A stretch of 64,000 nt of DNA, taken from contig NZ_QOIM01000032.1 of NCBI RefSeq assembly GCF_003323735.1, forward strand, positions 186,001-250,000. Reading direction: 5' to 3'. The notes beneath the pieces are model-generated. The model was not told the DNA's origin. It saw nothing but the letters and a program-made list of their open reading frames with translations, and made no database searches. The DNA is from Streptomyces reniochalinae (GTDB lineage: Bacteria > Actinomycetota > Actinomycetes > Streptomycetales > Streptomycetaceae). The position numbers were made by a program, and so were the translations under genes. Below are positions 36,061 to 44,978 of the stretch, piece by piece. The first letter of the stretch is position 1. Every line of letters begins with the position of its first letter.

Positions 36061-38871
36061 TCAGCCGACGCTGGAGTAGGCCACCACGCCCCGCAGCATG
36101 CCGTCGATCGCCTTGCGGGCGTTCCTGGCCACGGTGCCCGACGCCGGCGCCGCTGCGGCCAGTTGCCCGAGGACGTCGATGACCTGCTTGCACCAGCGCA
36201 CGAAGTCACCCGCGGGCATGTCGGCCTCGCGCAGCACCTCGTCCAGCCCCTGGCCCTCCGCCCAGCGGTACGCGGCCCAGGCGAAACCGAGGTCGGGTTC
36301 GCGCTGGCCGACGCCCTCGGCGGCGCTGAGGCGGTGGTCCTCCTCCAGCGCGTCCAGCCGCCCCCAGATGCGCACCATCTCACCCAGCGCGGCGCGGGCC
36401 CGGCCACCGGGCATCTTGGGCGGCAGCGCGTCGTCCCCGTTGCGCGCCTCGAAGACCAGAGCGGACACGCAGGCGGCCAGCTCCGCGGGCGGCAGCCCCT
36501 CCCACACGCCCTCGCGCAGGCACTCGGAAGCCAGCAGGTCCAGCTCGCCGTAGAGCCGGGCCAGCACCCGCCCGTCGTCGGTGACGTGATCTCCCGAGAG
36601 GTAGCCGAGCTCGGAGAGCAGGGAGTAGACCCGGTCGAAGGTGCGCGCGATGGTGTTCGTGCGCCCTTCGATGCGCCGCTCCAGCTGGCGGGTGTCGCGC
36701 CTGAGCCGCTGATAGCGCTCGGCCCATCGGGCGTGGTCCTCGCGCTCGTCGCACCCGTGGCAGGGGTGCTGGCGGATGGCCTTGCGCAGCCGCTCGATCT
36801 CGGGGTCGTCGGCGGCGGCCGAACGCTGCTTGCGGTGCCGCTCGGGCACGTGGTGGCCCGCCTTCGTGCGCAGCGCCGAGGCCAGATCCCGCCGCGACTG
36901 GGGGCTGCGCGCGTTGAACGACTTGGGAATCCGCATCCGCTCCAGCGGCTCGACAGGGACCGGGAAGTCGATCGGACCCAGCCGCTTGACCTGCCGCTGC
37001 GCCGTCAGCACCAGCGGGCGGGGCCCCTCGCTGCCGGCACCGCCGTCGTAGCCCCTGCGGTGCCCCGAGCCGCGGCCGCCGCCCACCCCCGGGTCCAGCA
37101 CGAGGGCGAGCCCCGCGAACTTGCCGGTGGGCACGTGGATGACGTCACCCGGCTTGAGCCGCTCCAGCGCGGTGGCGGCCTGCGCGCGGCGCTGGTTGGC
37201 GCCCTGCTTGGCCAGCTCCGTCTCGCGGTCCTTGAGCTGCCTGCGCAGCCCCGCGTACTCCTCGAAGTCGCCCAGGTGGCAGGTCATGGAGGCGCGGTAG
37301 CCCGCCAGGCCCTCCTCGTTCTTCTGCACCTGCCGGGAGATGCCGACGACCGAGCGGTCGGCCTGGAACTGGGCGAACGACGTCTCCAGCAGCTCACGCG
37401 AGCGGTGCCTGCCGAACAGCGAGACGAGGTTGACCGCCATGTTGTACGACGGCTTGAAGGAGGACCGCAGCGGATACGTCCGCGCCCCGGCCAGACCCGC
37501 GAGCGCGCCCGGGTCCATGCCGCGCTGCCACAGCACCACGGCGTGGCCCTCGATGTCGATGCCGCGCCGGCCCGCGCGCCCCGTCAGCTGCGTGTACTCG
37601 CCCGGGGTGATGTCGGCGTGCTGTTCGCCGTTCCACTTGACCAGCTTCTCCAGCACCACCGAACGCGCCGGCATGTTGATGCCCAGCGCCAGCGTCTCGG
37701 TGGCGAAGACCGCCTTGACCAGCCCGCGGACGAACAGCTCCTCGACGACCTCCTTGAAGGTGGGCAGCATGCCCGCGTGGTGCGCGGCGATGCCCCTCTC
37801 CAGGCCCTCCAGCCACTCGAAGTAGCCCAGAACGTGCAGGTCCTTGTCGGGGATGTCGCTGGTGCGCTCCTCGACGAGCTCGCGGACCCTCGCTCGGGCC
37901 GCGTTGTCGTTCAGCCGCAGCCCCGAGTACAGGCACTGCTGGACGGCGGCCTCGCAGCCCGCGCGGCTGAAGATGAAGGTGATGGCGGGGAGCAGCCCCT
38001 CCGCGTCGAGCCGGTCGATGACCTCGGGGCGGCTCGGCGTCCAGATCCTGGCGCGCTGGCGGCGCTCCCGCTCGCGGTCGGCCTCCCGCTGGGGCCGCCC
38101 TCTGCGGCGGTCGCGGGGCAGGCGGCTGTTCTCCATCCGGGCCATGCGCACCAGGTCGGGGTTGACCTCGCGCTTGTCCCGCGACTCCTCGAACAGGTCG
38201 TACATCCGCCGTCCGGCCAGCACGTGCTGCCACAGCGGCACCGGGCGCTCCTCGGAGACGATCACCTGGGTGTCGCCGCGCACGGTGTCCAGCCAGTCAC
38301 CGAACTCCTCCGCGTTGGAGACCGTCGCCGACAGCGACACCAGGGTCACCGACGCCGGGAGGTGGATGATCACCTCTTCCCACACGGCGCCGCGGAAGCG
38401 GTCGGAGAGGTAGTGGACCTCGTCCATGACGACGTGGCCGAGGCCCAGCAGCGACTTGGAGCCCGCGTACAGCATGTTCCGCAGCACCTCGGTCGTCATC
38501 ACGACGACGGGCGCCTCGGAGTTGACGCTGTTGTCACCGGTCAGCAGGCCGACCTTGTCGGAGCCGTACCGCTTGGCCAGGTCGTTGTACTTCTGGTTCG
38601 ACAGCGCCTTGATGGGCGTCGTGTAGAAGCACTTGCGGCCCTCGGTGAGGGCCAGGTGGACGGCGAACTCGCCCACGATGGTCTTGCCTGAACCGGTCGG
38701 CGCGGCGACCAGCACCCCCTTTCCTGCTTCGAGGGCTTGGCACGCCTCTATCTGGAAGGGGTCCAGATCGAAGTCGTACATGTCACGGAAGGGGGCGAGA
38801 GCGGTGGCCTGCTCCGCGGCTCGCTCGCGCGCCGCCGCGTACCGCTCTGCTGGGGACAGATCCTCGGTCAT
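36061..38871 (-). CDS. Ski2-like DEAD/DEVH-box RNA/DNA helicase (HelY type)
   Basis: A 936-residue superfamily 2 helicase. Walker A is APTGSGKT, then TPIKALSNQKYNDL, the Walker B box VMDEVHYLSD (DEVH), motif III LSAT, motif IV region FIFSRAGCEAAV and motif VI QLTGRAGRRGID. The long C-terminal part is helical and typical of actinobacterial HelY-like proteins next to tatC. The ATG at 38871 has little ribosome-site support; a GTG at 38904 would add 11 residues. Likely acts on RNA. It is last in the run of minus-strand genes after tatA-tatC. Confidence 0.92.
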   Translation of the reverse strand: MTEDLSPAERYAAARERAAEQATALAPFRDMYDFDLDPFQIEACQALEAGKGVLVAAPTGSGKTIVGEFAVHLALTEGRKCFYTTPIKALSNQKYNDLAKRYGSDKVGLLTGDNSVNSEAPVVVMTTEVLRNMLYAGSKSLLGLGHVVMDEVHYLSDRFRGAVWEEVIIHLPASVTLVSLSATVSNAEEFGDWLDTVRGDTQVIVSEERPVPLWQHVLAGRRMYDLFEESRDKREVNPDLVRMARMENSRLPRDRRRGRPQREADRERERRQRARIWTPSRPEVIDRLDAEGLLPAITFIFSRAGCEAAVQQCLYSGLRLNDNAARARVRELVEERTSDIPDKDLHVLGYFEWLEGLERGIAAHHAGMLPTFKEVVEELFVRGLVKAVFATETLALGINMPARSVVLEKLVKWNGEQHADITPGEYTQLTGRAGRRGIDIEGHAVVLWQRGMDPGALAGLAGARTYPLRSSFKPSYNMAVNLVSLFGRHRSRELLETSFAQFQADRSVVGISRQVQKNEEGLAGYRASMTCHLGDFEEYAGLRRQLKDRETELAKQGANQRRAQAATALERLKPGDVIHVPTGKFAGLALVLDPGVGGGRGSGHRRGYDGGAGSEGPRPLVLTAQRQVKRLGPIDFPVPVEPLERMRIPKSFNARSPQSRRDLASALRTKAGHHVPERHRKQRSAAADDPEIERLRKAIRQHPCHGCDEREDHARWAERYQRLRRDTRQLERRIEGRTNTIARTFDRVYSLLSELGYLSGDHVTDDGRVLARLYGELDLLASECLREGVWEGLPPAELAACVSALVFEARNGDDALPPKMPGGRARAALGEMVRIWGRLDALEEDHRLSAAEGVGQREPDLGFAWAAYRWAEGQGLDEVLREADMPAGDFVRWCKQVIDVLGQLAAAAPASGTVARNARKAIDGMLRGVVAYSSVG

Positions 38872-39021
38872 CGTATGTACGAGCCTACCGGCCGCCCCCG
38901 ACACAACTCACGATCTTTACCGGCTGATGGCACGTGGGCCGAGCCGGGCCGGGGCGCGCGACCGGTGGAGGGAGCGGCGCCCGGCCGAGGACCGCCCGCG
39001 GACGGTCGGCGGTGCCGCCCG

Positions 39022-39114
39022 GGTCACAGGCGGACGGCGGCCCCGCCGCGCCGGTCACGGGCGATCGGCAGCCGTACCGTCCCGGTCACCGGCGGTCGGT
39101 GGTCGCTCAGGTGA
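39022..39114. repeat. three repeat units with 31-bp period upstream of the helicase gene
   Basis: GGTCAC-N-GGCG(G/A)-N-CGG occurs at 39022, 39053 and 39084, exactly 31 bases apart (about three helical turns). The last unit enters the end of tatC. Possible tandem operator or a decaying minisatellite. Confidence 0.45.
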
Positions 39115-40084
39115 TGTCGTCGTAGCCGCCGCGCCGGGGTCCGTCGCCGTGACCCGTGTCCCCGCCGGTGTCGGGTTCGGCACCCGTGCGGGGCGCGGGC
39201 AGGCCGTCGGAGGCGCCGACGGTCTCCGGGGCGTGGTCGAGCGGGGCGGCCTCGTCGTCGTCGAGACCGGCGTAGGGGTTGTCGCGCTTGCGCCTGCGGT
39301 CGTTGAACAGGCAGATGCCGACCGCGCTGAAGTACAGCGCCACGATCGGCGCGGCGAGCGCCAGCATCGTCAGCGGGTCGCCCGTGGGGGTGGCGACGGC
39401 GGAGAAGACGGTGATCCCGATGACCATGCCGCGCCACCAGCCCAGGAGCCGCTTGCCGGTCAGCACACCGCCGAAGTTCAGCAGGACGAGCAGCAGCGGC
39501 AGCTCGAAGGCGAGCCCGAAAACGATCACCAGACGGGTGACGATGTTGAGGAAGTCGTCGAGCGGGATGAGGTTGCCCGCACCCTCGGGGCTGAAGTCCA
39601 GCAGCGTCTCGGCGGCCTTCGGCAGGATCAGGTAGGCGAGGTAGGCCCCGGCCACGAACAGCGGCACGCCGGCGCCCACGAAGGAGCGCGCGTAGCGCTT
39701 CTCGTGCTTGTGCAGCCCGGGGGCGAGAAAGCCCCACAGCTGGTGGAGCCAGATGGGCGAGGCGACGACGACGCCCGCGGTCAGCGCCACCTTCAGCATG
39801 ATCGTGAAGGGGGCGATCAGGCCGTTGATGGTGATTTCGGCGCAGGTCTCGCCCTCCTTGGCGGCCTCTCCGAAACCCTTGCTGCACCCGACCGACTCGC
39901 GCACCGGGTTCATCAGGAAGTCGGCGATCTGCTTGTAGTAGATCATCGCCACGATCGTGACGACGAGGATGGCCAGCACCGACTTCATGAGACGGTTGCG
40001 CAACTCCCGCAGGTGGTCCGCGAGCGGCATGCGCCCCTCGGGATCCTTCTGCTGTTGACCCTGCTTACGGGCGGACTTGAGCAA
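39107..40084 (-). CDS. tatC: Sec-independent translocase subunit TatC
   Basis: A 325-residue polytopic membrane protein that recognises twin-arginine signal peptides. It contains PLADHLRELRNRLMKS (the conserved cytoplasmic N-terminus with the family Glu/Arg), about six helices, and FAFELPLLLVLLNFGG (FxxELP-type motif). The C-terminal ~60 residues are charged and variable. The start is TTG 40084, with GAGG upstream; the first ATG in frame would remove part of the N-terminal extension only. It follows tatA by 98 bases. Confidence 0.96.
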   Translation of the reverse strand: MLKSARKQGQQQKDPEGRMPLADHLRELRNRLMKSVLAILVVTIVAMIYYKQIADFLMNPVRESVGCSKGFGEAAKEGETCAEITINGLIAPFTIMLKVALTAGVVVASPIWLHQLWGFLAPGLHKHEKRYARSFVGAGVPLFVAGAYLAYLILPKAAETLLDFSPEGAGNLIPLDDFLNIVTRLVIVFGLAFELPLLLVLLNFGGVLTGKRLLGWWRGMVIGITVFSAVATPTGDPLTMLALAAPIVALYFSAVGICLFNDRRRKRDNPYAGLDDDEAAPLDHAPETVGASDGLPAPRTGAEPDTGGDTGHGDGPRRGGYDDIT

Positions 40085-40182
40085 CCCTGGTCCTCAGTCT
40101 CGAAGTGTCGGATAAGCGTGCTCCGCCGCCGCTCGGCCGGCACCGGGCGACGGACGGGAAGACGGTCGGCGCGCCTGGCCGC

Positions 40183-40470
40183 TCAGCTCTGCTTGGCCTG
40201 GTCGGCCGGCTCCGAGACGGGGCGCGAGGTCGCCACGTCGCCCGGCGCCGCCTGGATGGTCTTCGCCGTCGACTGGCTCGCGTCGCCACGCTTTTCCGTG
40301 TCGCTGTCGGAGGAGGAGCCTTCCTTCTTCATCTGCTTGGCTTCGCTCTTGAGGATGCGGGCCGACTTGCCGAGCGAACGGGCCATGTCCGGGAGCTTCT
40401 TGGCGCCGAACAGCAGCAGGATGACAAGGAGGATCAGAACGATCTCCATGGGCTTCAAACCTGCGATCAT
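40183..40470 (-). CDS. tatA: Sec-independent translocase subunit TatA
   Basis: A 95-residue protein with one short N-terminal helix ([20 protein letters not shown]). The FG hinge is followed by the amphipathic helix [19 protein letters not shown] and a disordered Ser/Asp-rich tail. It is the pore-forming Tat subunit. The ATG at 40470 follows GAAGG. Upstream of tatC on the same strand. No tatB gene is in the window. Confidence 0.96.
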   Translation of the reverse strand: MIAGLKPMEIVLILLVILLLFGAKKLPDMARSLGKSARILKSEAKQMKKEGSSSDSDTEKRGDASQSTAKTIQAAPGDVATSRPVSEPADQAKQS

Positions 40471-40718
40471 GTGCCACTACCTTCTCGCCGGGCGGCGGGT
40501 TGCTGTACCTGCCGGATGAATCGGACTGGCTGCATCGTGCTGACGTGCCGAATCGATCGTAACCCTGCGGAGTGAACACCGGGCAATCCCCGTGCATCGA
40601 CCCGATTGCGCGCTCCAGGCCGCATCGACGCGACATCAGGCAGCCTACCGCTCCTCCGCGCTCACCTGGAGACCGCCTGTACGACGGCGATGTCCGCGAC
40701 GTCTCGCGGCCCCTGCGG

Positions 40719-40949
40719 CTACCTTCCCTCCGGGTCCTCGGCGCCGCCCGTGCCCGGCCCGCGGCCACCGCGCGCCGCCAGCGGAAGCGCCGCGCGCTCC
40801 AGATTCTGAGCCGCTCGTGTGATCCGCTCCGAGCTGTCACCGACGGCTCGCGAGAAGCGCCGCACCTCCAGTCCCACACGGACGGCGAGGACTCCGAGGA
40901 CGGCGATCCCGCAGAACGCGAGCGCCAGGAAGAACATCGGCCAGAGCAT
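40719..40949 (-). CDS. small conserved-looking membrane protein between pafC and tatA
   Basis: A 76-residue protein with an N-terminal membrane helix (MLWPMFFLALAFCGIAVLGV), a helical charged segment (RRFSRAVGDSSERITRAAQNLERAAL) and a Gly-rich end. Codon bias supports it, and it sits at a constant-looking place between pafC and tatA. Its function is unknown. An 'E' of the DUF-like actinobacterial small protein set would be a reasonable label, but no family is recognised. Confidence 0.65.
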   Translation of the reverse strand: MLWPMFFLALAFCGIAVLGVLAVRVGLEVRRFSRAVGDSSERITRAAQNLERAALPLAARGGRGPGTGGAEDPEGR

Positions 40950-41057
40950 GCCCGCCAGCTTAGGCCGTCACCGAGGGCCTGCCGAATCACCGCTTCCGCC
41001 TCCCGGCAGCCGCCCCTCCGCGGGCCGGCGACCCGGGAGCGGGGCCCACACCACGGC

Positions 41058-42020
41058 CTACGCGTCGTACGCGGCCAGTGCCTTCCCGGCGGCCTCCCGG
41101 GCGCTCGCGGCCAGGTCCGCCGGGGCCGTGATGCGCCCGTCGCGCCCCAGCCTCAGGGCCAGGCGGCGCAGGGAGGCGGGATCCGGCGTGCGCAGGGTGA
41201 TGCGCAGACCACCGTCGGGCAGTTCCTCCGCGCTGTCGTACGGGTAGTACTCGGCGACCCAGCGCCCGCCGGGCCCCACCTCGACGACGACCTCCGGATC
41301 GGTGGCTGCGGGCTGCACGAGCCCGGCGCTCAGGTCGCGGGGCTCTATCGGCGGCGGATCGGCCCGCTCGTCCAGCAGTTCGATCTCGGCGACCCGGTCG
41401 AGCCGGAAGGTGCGCCGCGCCTCGGAGAGGCGGCACCAGGCCTCGACGTAGGTGTGGCCGACGGCGAAGAGGCGGATCGGGTCGACCTCGCGCTCGGTCA
41501 GCTCGTCCCTGGCCGGCGAGTAGTACTTGATCCACAGCCTGCGGCGCTCGGCGATGGCCCGGTCGACGTCGGCGAAGACGCCGCCCTCCGACTCGAAGGT
41601 GACCGACAGCCGGGCGCTGGCGCCCGCGGTCTCCCCCGCGGCCGACTCCAGTTTGGCGGTGGCCCGCTGGAGCGCGTCACGGTCGCTCTCGCGCAGCCCC
41701 GGGAGGGTGGCCACGGCGCGGGCCGCGACCAGCAGCGCGGTGGCCTCGTCCGCGGCCAGCCGCAGCGGCTGGGCGGTGTCGGCACCCAGCGCGTCGGAGT
41801 TGCGCCACCAGATGCGCTCGCCATCGGTGTCGATCTCCAGCAGGTCCCCGCCGCGGAAGCTCGTACCGCACATGGGCAGCACGTTCAGATCGGAGATCAG
41901 CTCGTCGGCGCTGATGCCGAACGCGCGTGCGACCTCCTCGACCCTGGCCCCCGGACGGTCCTTGAGGTAGGTGACCAGCGAGAGCATCCTGCGGGTCTGA
42001 TCGATCGCGTTCACAGCCAT
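41058..42020 (-). CDS. pafC: WYL-domain regulator PafC
   Basis: A 320-residue protein: N-terminal winged HTH (QTRRMLSLVTYLKDRPG), central WYL domain with the RRRLWIKYYSPAR core, and a C-terminal WCX extension. With PafB it forms the heterodimeric activator of the RecA-independent DNA damage response in mycobacteria. It is the second gene after pafB, 15 bases apart. The role in this organism is by homology. Confidence 0.93.
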   Translation of the reverse strand: MAVNAIDQTRRMLSLVTYLKDRPGARVEEVARAFGISADELISDLNVLPMCGTSFRGGDLLEIDTDGERIWWRNSDALGADTAQPLRLAADEATALLVAARAVATLPGLRESDRDALQRATAKLESAAGETAGASARLSVTFESEGGVFADVDRAIAERRRLWIKYYSPARDELTEREVDPIRLFAVGHTYVEAWCRLSEARRTFRLDRVAEIELLDERADPPPIEPRDLSAGLVQPAATDPEVVVEVGPGGRWVAEYYPYDSAEELPDGGLRITLRTPDPASLRRLALRLGRDGRITAPADLAASAREAAGKALAAYDA

Positions 42021-42035
42021 GCGGCTCTCCTCCCC

Positions 42036-43052
42036 TCAGCCCTTGGCGACGGCGCGCAGCCGGTCGATGACGTCGGCACGCAGCTCGGCGGGTTCCAGCA
42101 CGACGACGTCGGGGCCGAACTCCACCAGCCAGGCGTCCAGCCCGTGCCCGTACGGAATCTCCAACTCGTCCCACCCGGATCCGAGTTTCCGGGTGGCGAG
42201 CGCCCGGGCGCGCAGCGGGTAGCCCGCGCCCTCCCTCAGCTTGATGCGGGCGGTGCTGGTGGCTCCCTCACCCGCCCAGCGCTCCACCGTCTCCCGCACC
42301 GTCACCTGATCGGGTACGGCAGCGGAGAAGGCGCCGGTCCGCGAGCGGACGGGGCCGGTGATCCGGGAGAGGCGGAAGACCCGCTCGTCCTGCCGGCCCC
42401 GGTCCCAGCCCGCGAGATACCAGTGCCCGCGCCAGCACTCCAGCGTCCAGGGCTCGACCTGGCGCCGTTCGGAGCGGGCGGCGTTGGACTTGCGGTAGTC
42501 GAACACGACGGGGCGGCGGTCGCGGCAGGCGAGCATGAGCGGCTCGAACGCGGCCTCCCGCGCGGGGATGTGCGGCTCCAGCGTGCCGAGCTGGCGCTCC
42601 CCGCCCTGCTCGGGGATGGCCCCGGGCGGCATACCGCCCGCGGCGTGCAGCTTTTGCAAGGCCCCGCTGGCCGCGGCCGCGAGGCGGGCCTGCTGCCAGA
42701 CGCGGGCGGCGAGCCCCAGCGCGGTGGCCTCGGCGGCGTCCAGGGCCAGCGGCGGAAGGCGGTTGCTGTCGCGGCGGGCGACGTAGGCGGTCTCCCCGTC
42801 CACGTTCTCGACGGTGTCGATGACCAGGCCCAGCTCACGCAGGTCGTCCTTGTCCCGTTCGAACATGCGGCTGAAGGACTCGGCGGAGCCGGTGGCGCCC
42901 TCACCGCCCGAGGCCGCACCGGCCTCTCCCGAGCCGAAGGCCTCGACATAGGCCTCGATGGAGGCGCGCAGCTCCCGTTTGGTGAGCGGGCGGCGGGCCC
43001 CCAGCAGGCACAGCGCCAGATTCATCAGCCGCTCGGCCTTGGCAATCGCCAT
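42036..43052 (-). CDS. pafB: WYL-domain regulator PafB
   Basis: A 338-residue WYL-family regulator. The HTH is MAIAKAERLMNLALCLLGAR with TKRELRASIEAYVEAF. A Gly/Ser-rich insertion (about residues 42-60) is followed by the WYL core RRPVVFDYRKSN and GHWYLAGWDRGRQDERVFRL. ATG 43052 follows GAGGGT; the longer frame to 43121 is not supported. It partners PafC encoded directly downstream and sits in the proteasome neighbourhood, as in mycobacteria. Confidence 0.93.
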   Translation of the reverse strand: MAIAKAERLMNLALCLLGARRPLTKRELRASIEAYVEAFGSGEAGAASGGEGATGSAESFSRMFERDKDDLRELGLVIDTVENVDGETAYVARRDSNRLPPLALDAAEATALGLAARVWQQARLAAAASGALQKLHAAGGMPPGAIPEQGGERQLGTLEPHIPAREAAFEPLMLACRDRRPVVFDYRKSNAARSERRQVEPWTLECWRGHWYLAGWDRGRQDERVFRLSRITGPVRSRTGAFSAAVPDQVTVRETVERWAGEGATSTARIKLREGAGYPLRARALATRKLGSGWDELEIPYGHGLDAWLVEFGPDVVVLEPAELRADVIDRLRAVAKG

Positions 43053-43123
43053 GGGTACCCTCGTGCCCTCTCTCATGCTCTTCTGGACCCTTGACCGTAC
43101 CGTCGGCGCGGCCGTCGACAAAA

Positions 43124-43156
43124 GCCGGGAGCCCCGCGAGGTGCGGGACTCCCGGC
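43124..43156 (-). terminator. hairpin downstream of the FKBP gene
   Basis: GCCGGGAG (43124-43131) pairs with CTCCCGGC (43149-43156), with an inner CCCGC/GCGGG stem, 55 bases past the FKBP stop and upstream of pafB. Confidence 0.6.
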
Positions 43157-43211
43157 CCGTGTGGTAGCGACGCCCGTTTCCGACCGCCGCTTCCCTGGTG
43201 TTTCTCTGCTG

Positions 43212-43586
43212 TCAGACGGCGATGAGGTCGCAGACGAAGATCAGCGTCTCGCCCGGCTTGATCCGCCCGCCACCCGCGCCGGTGTCACCGTAGGCGAGGT
43301 GGGCGGGGATCGTCAGCCGACGGCGACCGCCGACCTTCATGCCCTGGACGCCCTTGTCCCACCCCTCGATGACCTGGCCTGCGCCGAGCTGGAACTGGAG
43401 CGGCTTGCCGCGGTTCCAGCTGGCGTCGAACTCCTCACCCGAGGAGAAGGAGACGCCCACGTAGTGCACGGAGACGTTGTCGCCGGCCTTGGCCTCGGCT
43501 CCTTCGCCCTCCCACAGGTCCTGGATCTCCAGGTCGGCGGGCGGGGCGCCCTCGGGGAAATCGACCTCGGGCTTGTCGATGCTCAC
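43212..43586 (-). CDS. FKBP-type peptidyl-prolyl cis-trans isomerase
   Basis: A 124-residue cytoplasmic single-domain FKBP. It has VSVHYVGVSFSSGEEFDAS, the VIEGWDKGVQGMKVGGRRRL core and IPAHLAYGDTGAGG, ending LIFVCDLIAV. Catalyses Xaa-Pro isomerisation. GTG 43586 follows GGAG; upstream codons to 43619 are arginine-rich and excluded. It follows the FKBP lipoprotein gene by 131 bases. Confidence 0.95.
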   Translation of the reverse strand: MSIDKPEVDFPEGAPPADLEIQDLWEGEGAEAKAGDNVSVHYVGVSFSSGEEFDASWNRGKPLQFQLGAGQVIEGWDKGVQGMKVGGRRRLTIPAHLAYGDTGAGGGRIKPGETLIFVCDLIAV

Positions 43587-43717
43587 GAAATTGCTCCTAC
43601 GAACGAATCTGCGGGACAACCGCGCCAGTCTGCCACGGACGTGGCCGCGTCGCGCAGACCGGCCGGACCGGTGCGAGCGGTCACCTCACGGCGAGGCGGT
43701 CACTTCACCTGAGGCGG

Positions 43718-44698
43718 TCACTTCACCTCGAGGATGTCGACCGAGAAGACGACACCGTCCTTGAACTGCTTGCGCTGTTCCTTGGGGAACTCGCTCTGCG
43801 GCACCGAGACCACCACGCGGCTGCCCGCCTTGGCGCCCTTGAGGCCCTTGCCCCAGCCGGGGATCTGCGCGACCGGGATCTCCTGCGGCGCGCCGCCCTG
43901 TGCCCAGGTGTCGTCGAGCTGCTTGCCGCCCTTCCACGCCTTGGCCGTGAAGTGGGTGAGGATGGTGCTCTTCTCGTCGACCGACTTCTTGCCGTCGCCC
44001 TTGACGACGGTCTCGCTGATCAGCTCGTCCGGGGCCTCGTCCTTGCCCTTGGGCATCTCGATCGACGGCGCCTTGTCCTTGTCGACCTTCGTGCTGACCT
44101 TGGGCAGCTGCGAGTTCTGGGGCTTGTCCACGGGCTTGCCGTCGATCTTATTCGGCGCGATCTTCTCCAGGTCCACGACGAAGACCAGCGTGGAGTTGCC
44201 GGGGATCGTGGGCGGCTGGCCCTTCTTGCCGTAGCCCTTGTTCGGCGGGGCGACGATCTCGACCCGGCTGCCGATCTTCTTGCCGACCAGCGCCTCGTCC
44301 CAGCCCTTGATGACCTTGCCCGTGCCGATCTGGAAGGTGGCGGGGGCCTTGCGCTTCCAGCTGCTGTCGAACTCCTTGCCGTTCCACAGCTGGCCCACGT
44401 AGTGCGCGCTGACCGCGTCGCCCTTGCGGACCTTCTGCCCGTCGCCGCTCTTGAGCACCTGCGTCTTCAGGTCGGACGGCGGGTCGCCGGCCCCCTTGTC
44501 GATCTTGGGTTTCTTGCCCCACGACCCGCTGACGGACGGGGGCTTGGAGTCGGACCCGTCGTCGTCTGAGCAGGCCGCCACCGAGACGGCGAGCAACGGT
44601 ACGGCCACGAGCGCGGCGATGCGGCGCGTGCCCTTCCTCGAAAGGGCCCGGGAGGCTCGGGGGGTACGGGGGTTCGAGCCCCCGGCAAAATGCAACAT
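43718..44698 (-). CDS. FKBP-type isomerase lipoprotein with two FKBP-like domains
   Basis: A 326-residue exported lipoprotein. The lipobox is LAVSVAAC with the acylated cysteine at about residue 43. The first FKBP domain (about 80-190) retains HYVGQLWNGKEFDSSW and VIKGWDEALVGKKIGSRVEI. The second (about 220-326) is degenerate, with LTHFTAKAWKGGKQLDDTW and GWGKGLKGAKAGSRVVVSVP. The long 25-residue n-region before RRIAALVAVPLL is unusual, and its first codons contain a GGGGGCTCGAACCCCC hairpin. Probably a cell-surface folding factor. Confidence 0.88.
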   Translation of the reverse strand: MLHFAGGSNPRTPRASRALSRKGTRRIAALVAVPLLAVSVAACSDDDGSDSKPPSVSGSWGKKPKIDKGAGDPPSDLKTQVLKSGDGQKVRKGDAVSAHYVGQLWNGKEFDSSWKRKAPATFQIGTGKVIKGWDEALVGKKIGSRVEIVAPPNKGYGKKGQPPTIPGNSTLVFVVDLEKIAPNKIDGKPVDKPQNSQLPKVSTKVDKDKAPSIEMPKGKDEAPDELISETVVKGDGKKSVDEKSTILTHFTAKAWKGGKQLDDTWAQGGAPQEIPVAQIPGWGKGLKGAKAGSRVVVSVPQSEFPKEQRKQFKDGVVFSVDILEVK

Positions 44699-44978
44699 GT
44701 ATTCCACTCGCGGGTTCAGGGGTGTGCGTACGGTGCCTCAGCCTACGACCCGGCAACGAGGCCGCCACCGCCGACGACACGGCACACTCCCGCCACCTGT
44801 CAACGCCAGGCTGACCGGGAGCGCCTCAGGACGCTCGGAAGAGACCCGATCCGCCCTCCACCTGCGCGCGAGCGCGCGGCCGTGCCAGGCCGCGCGCCCC
44901 ACGGAGCGCACGCGAGGAGACGTCCGTCACACTCAGGTGGCATGCGCGACGCCAGCGCCCTCGGCGCGCATGCTCACG

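Noticed and set aside
44650..44700. tRNA-like T arm (GGGGGTTCGAGCCCCC) on the plus strand near the FKBP lipoprotein start
   Set aside because: The loop is six bases rather than seven, and no acceptor, D or anticodon arms can be formed upstream. It is a simple hairpin.
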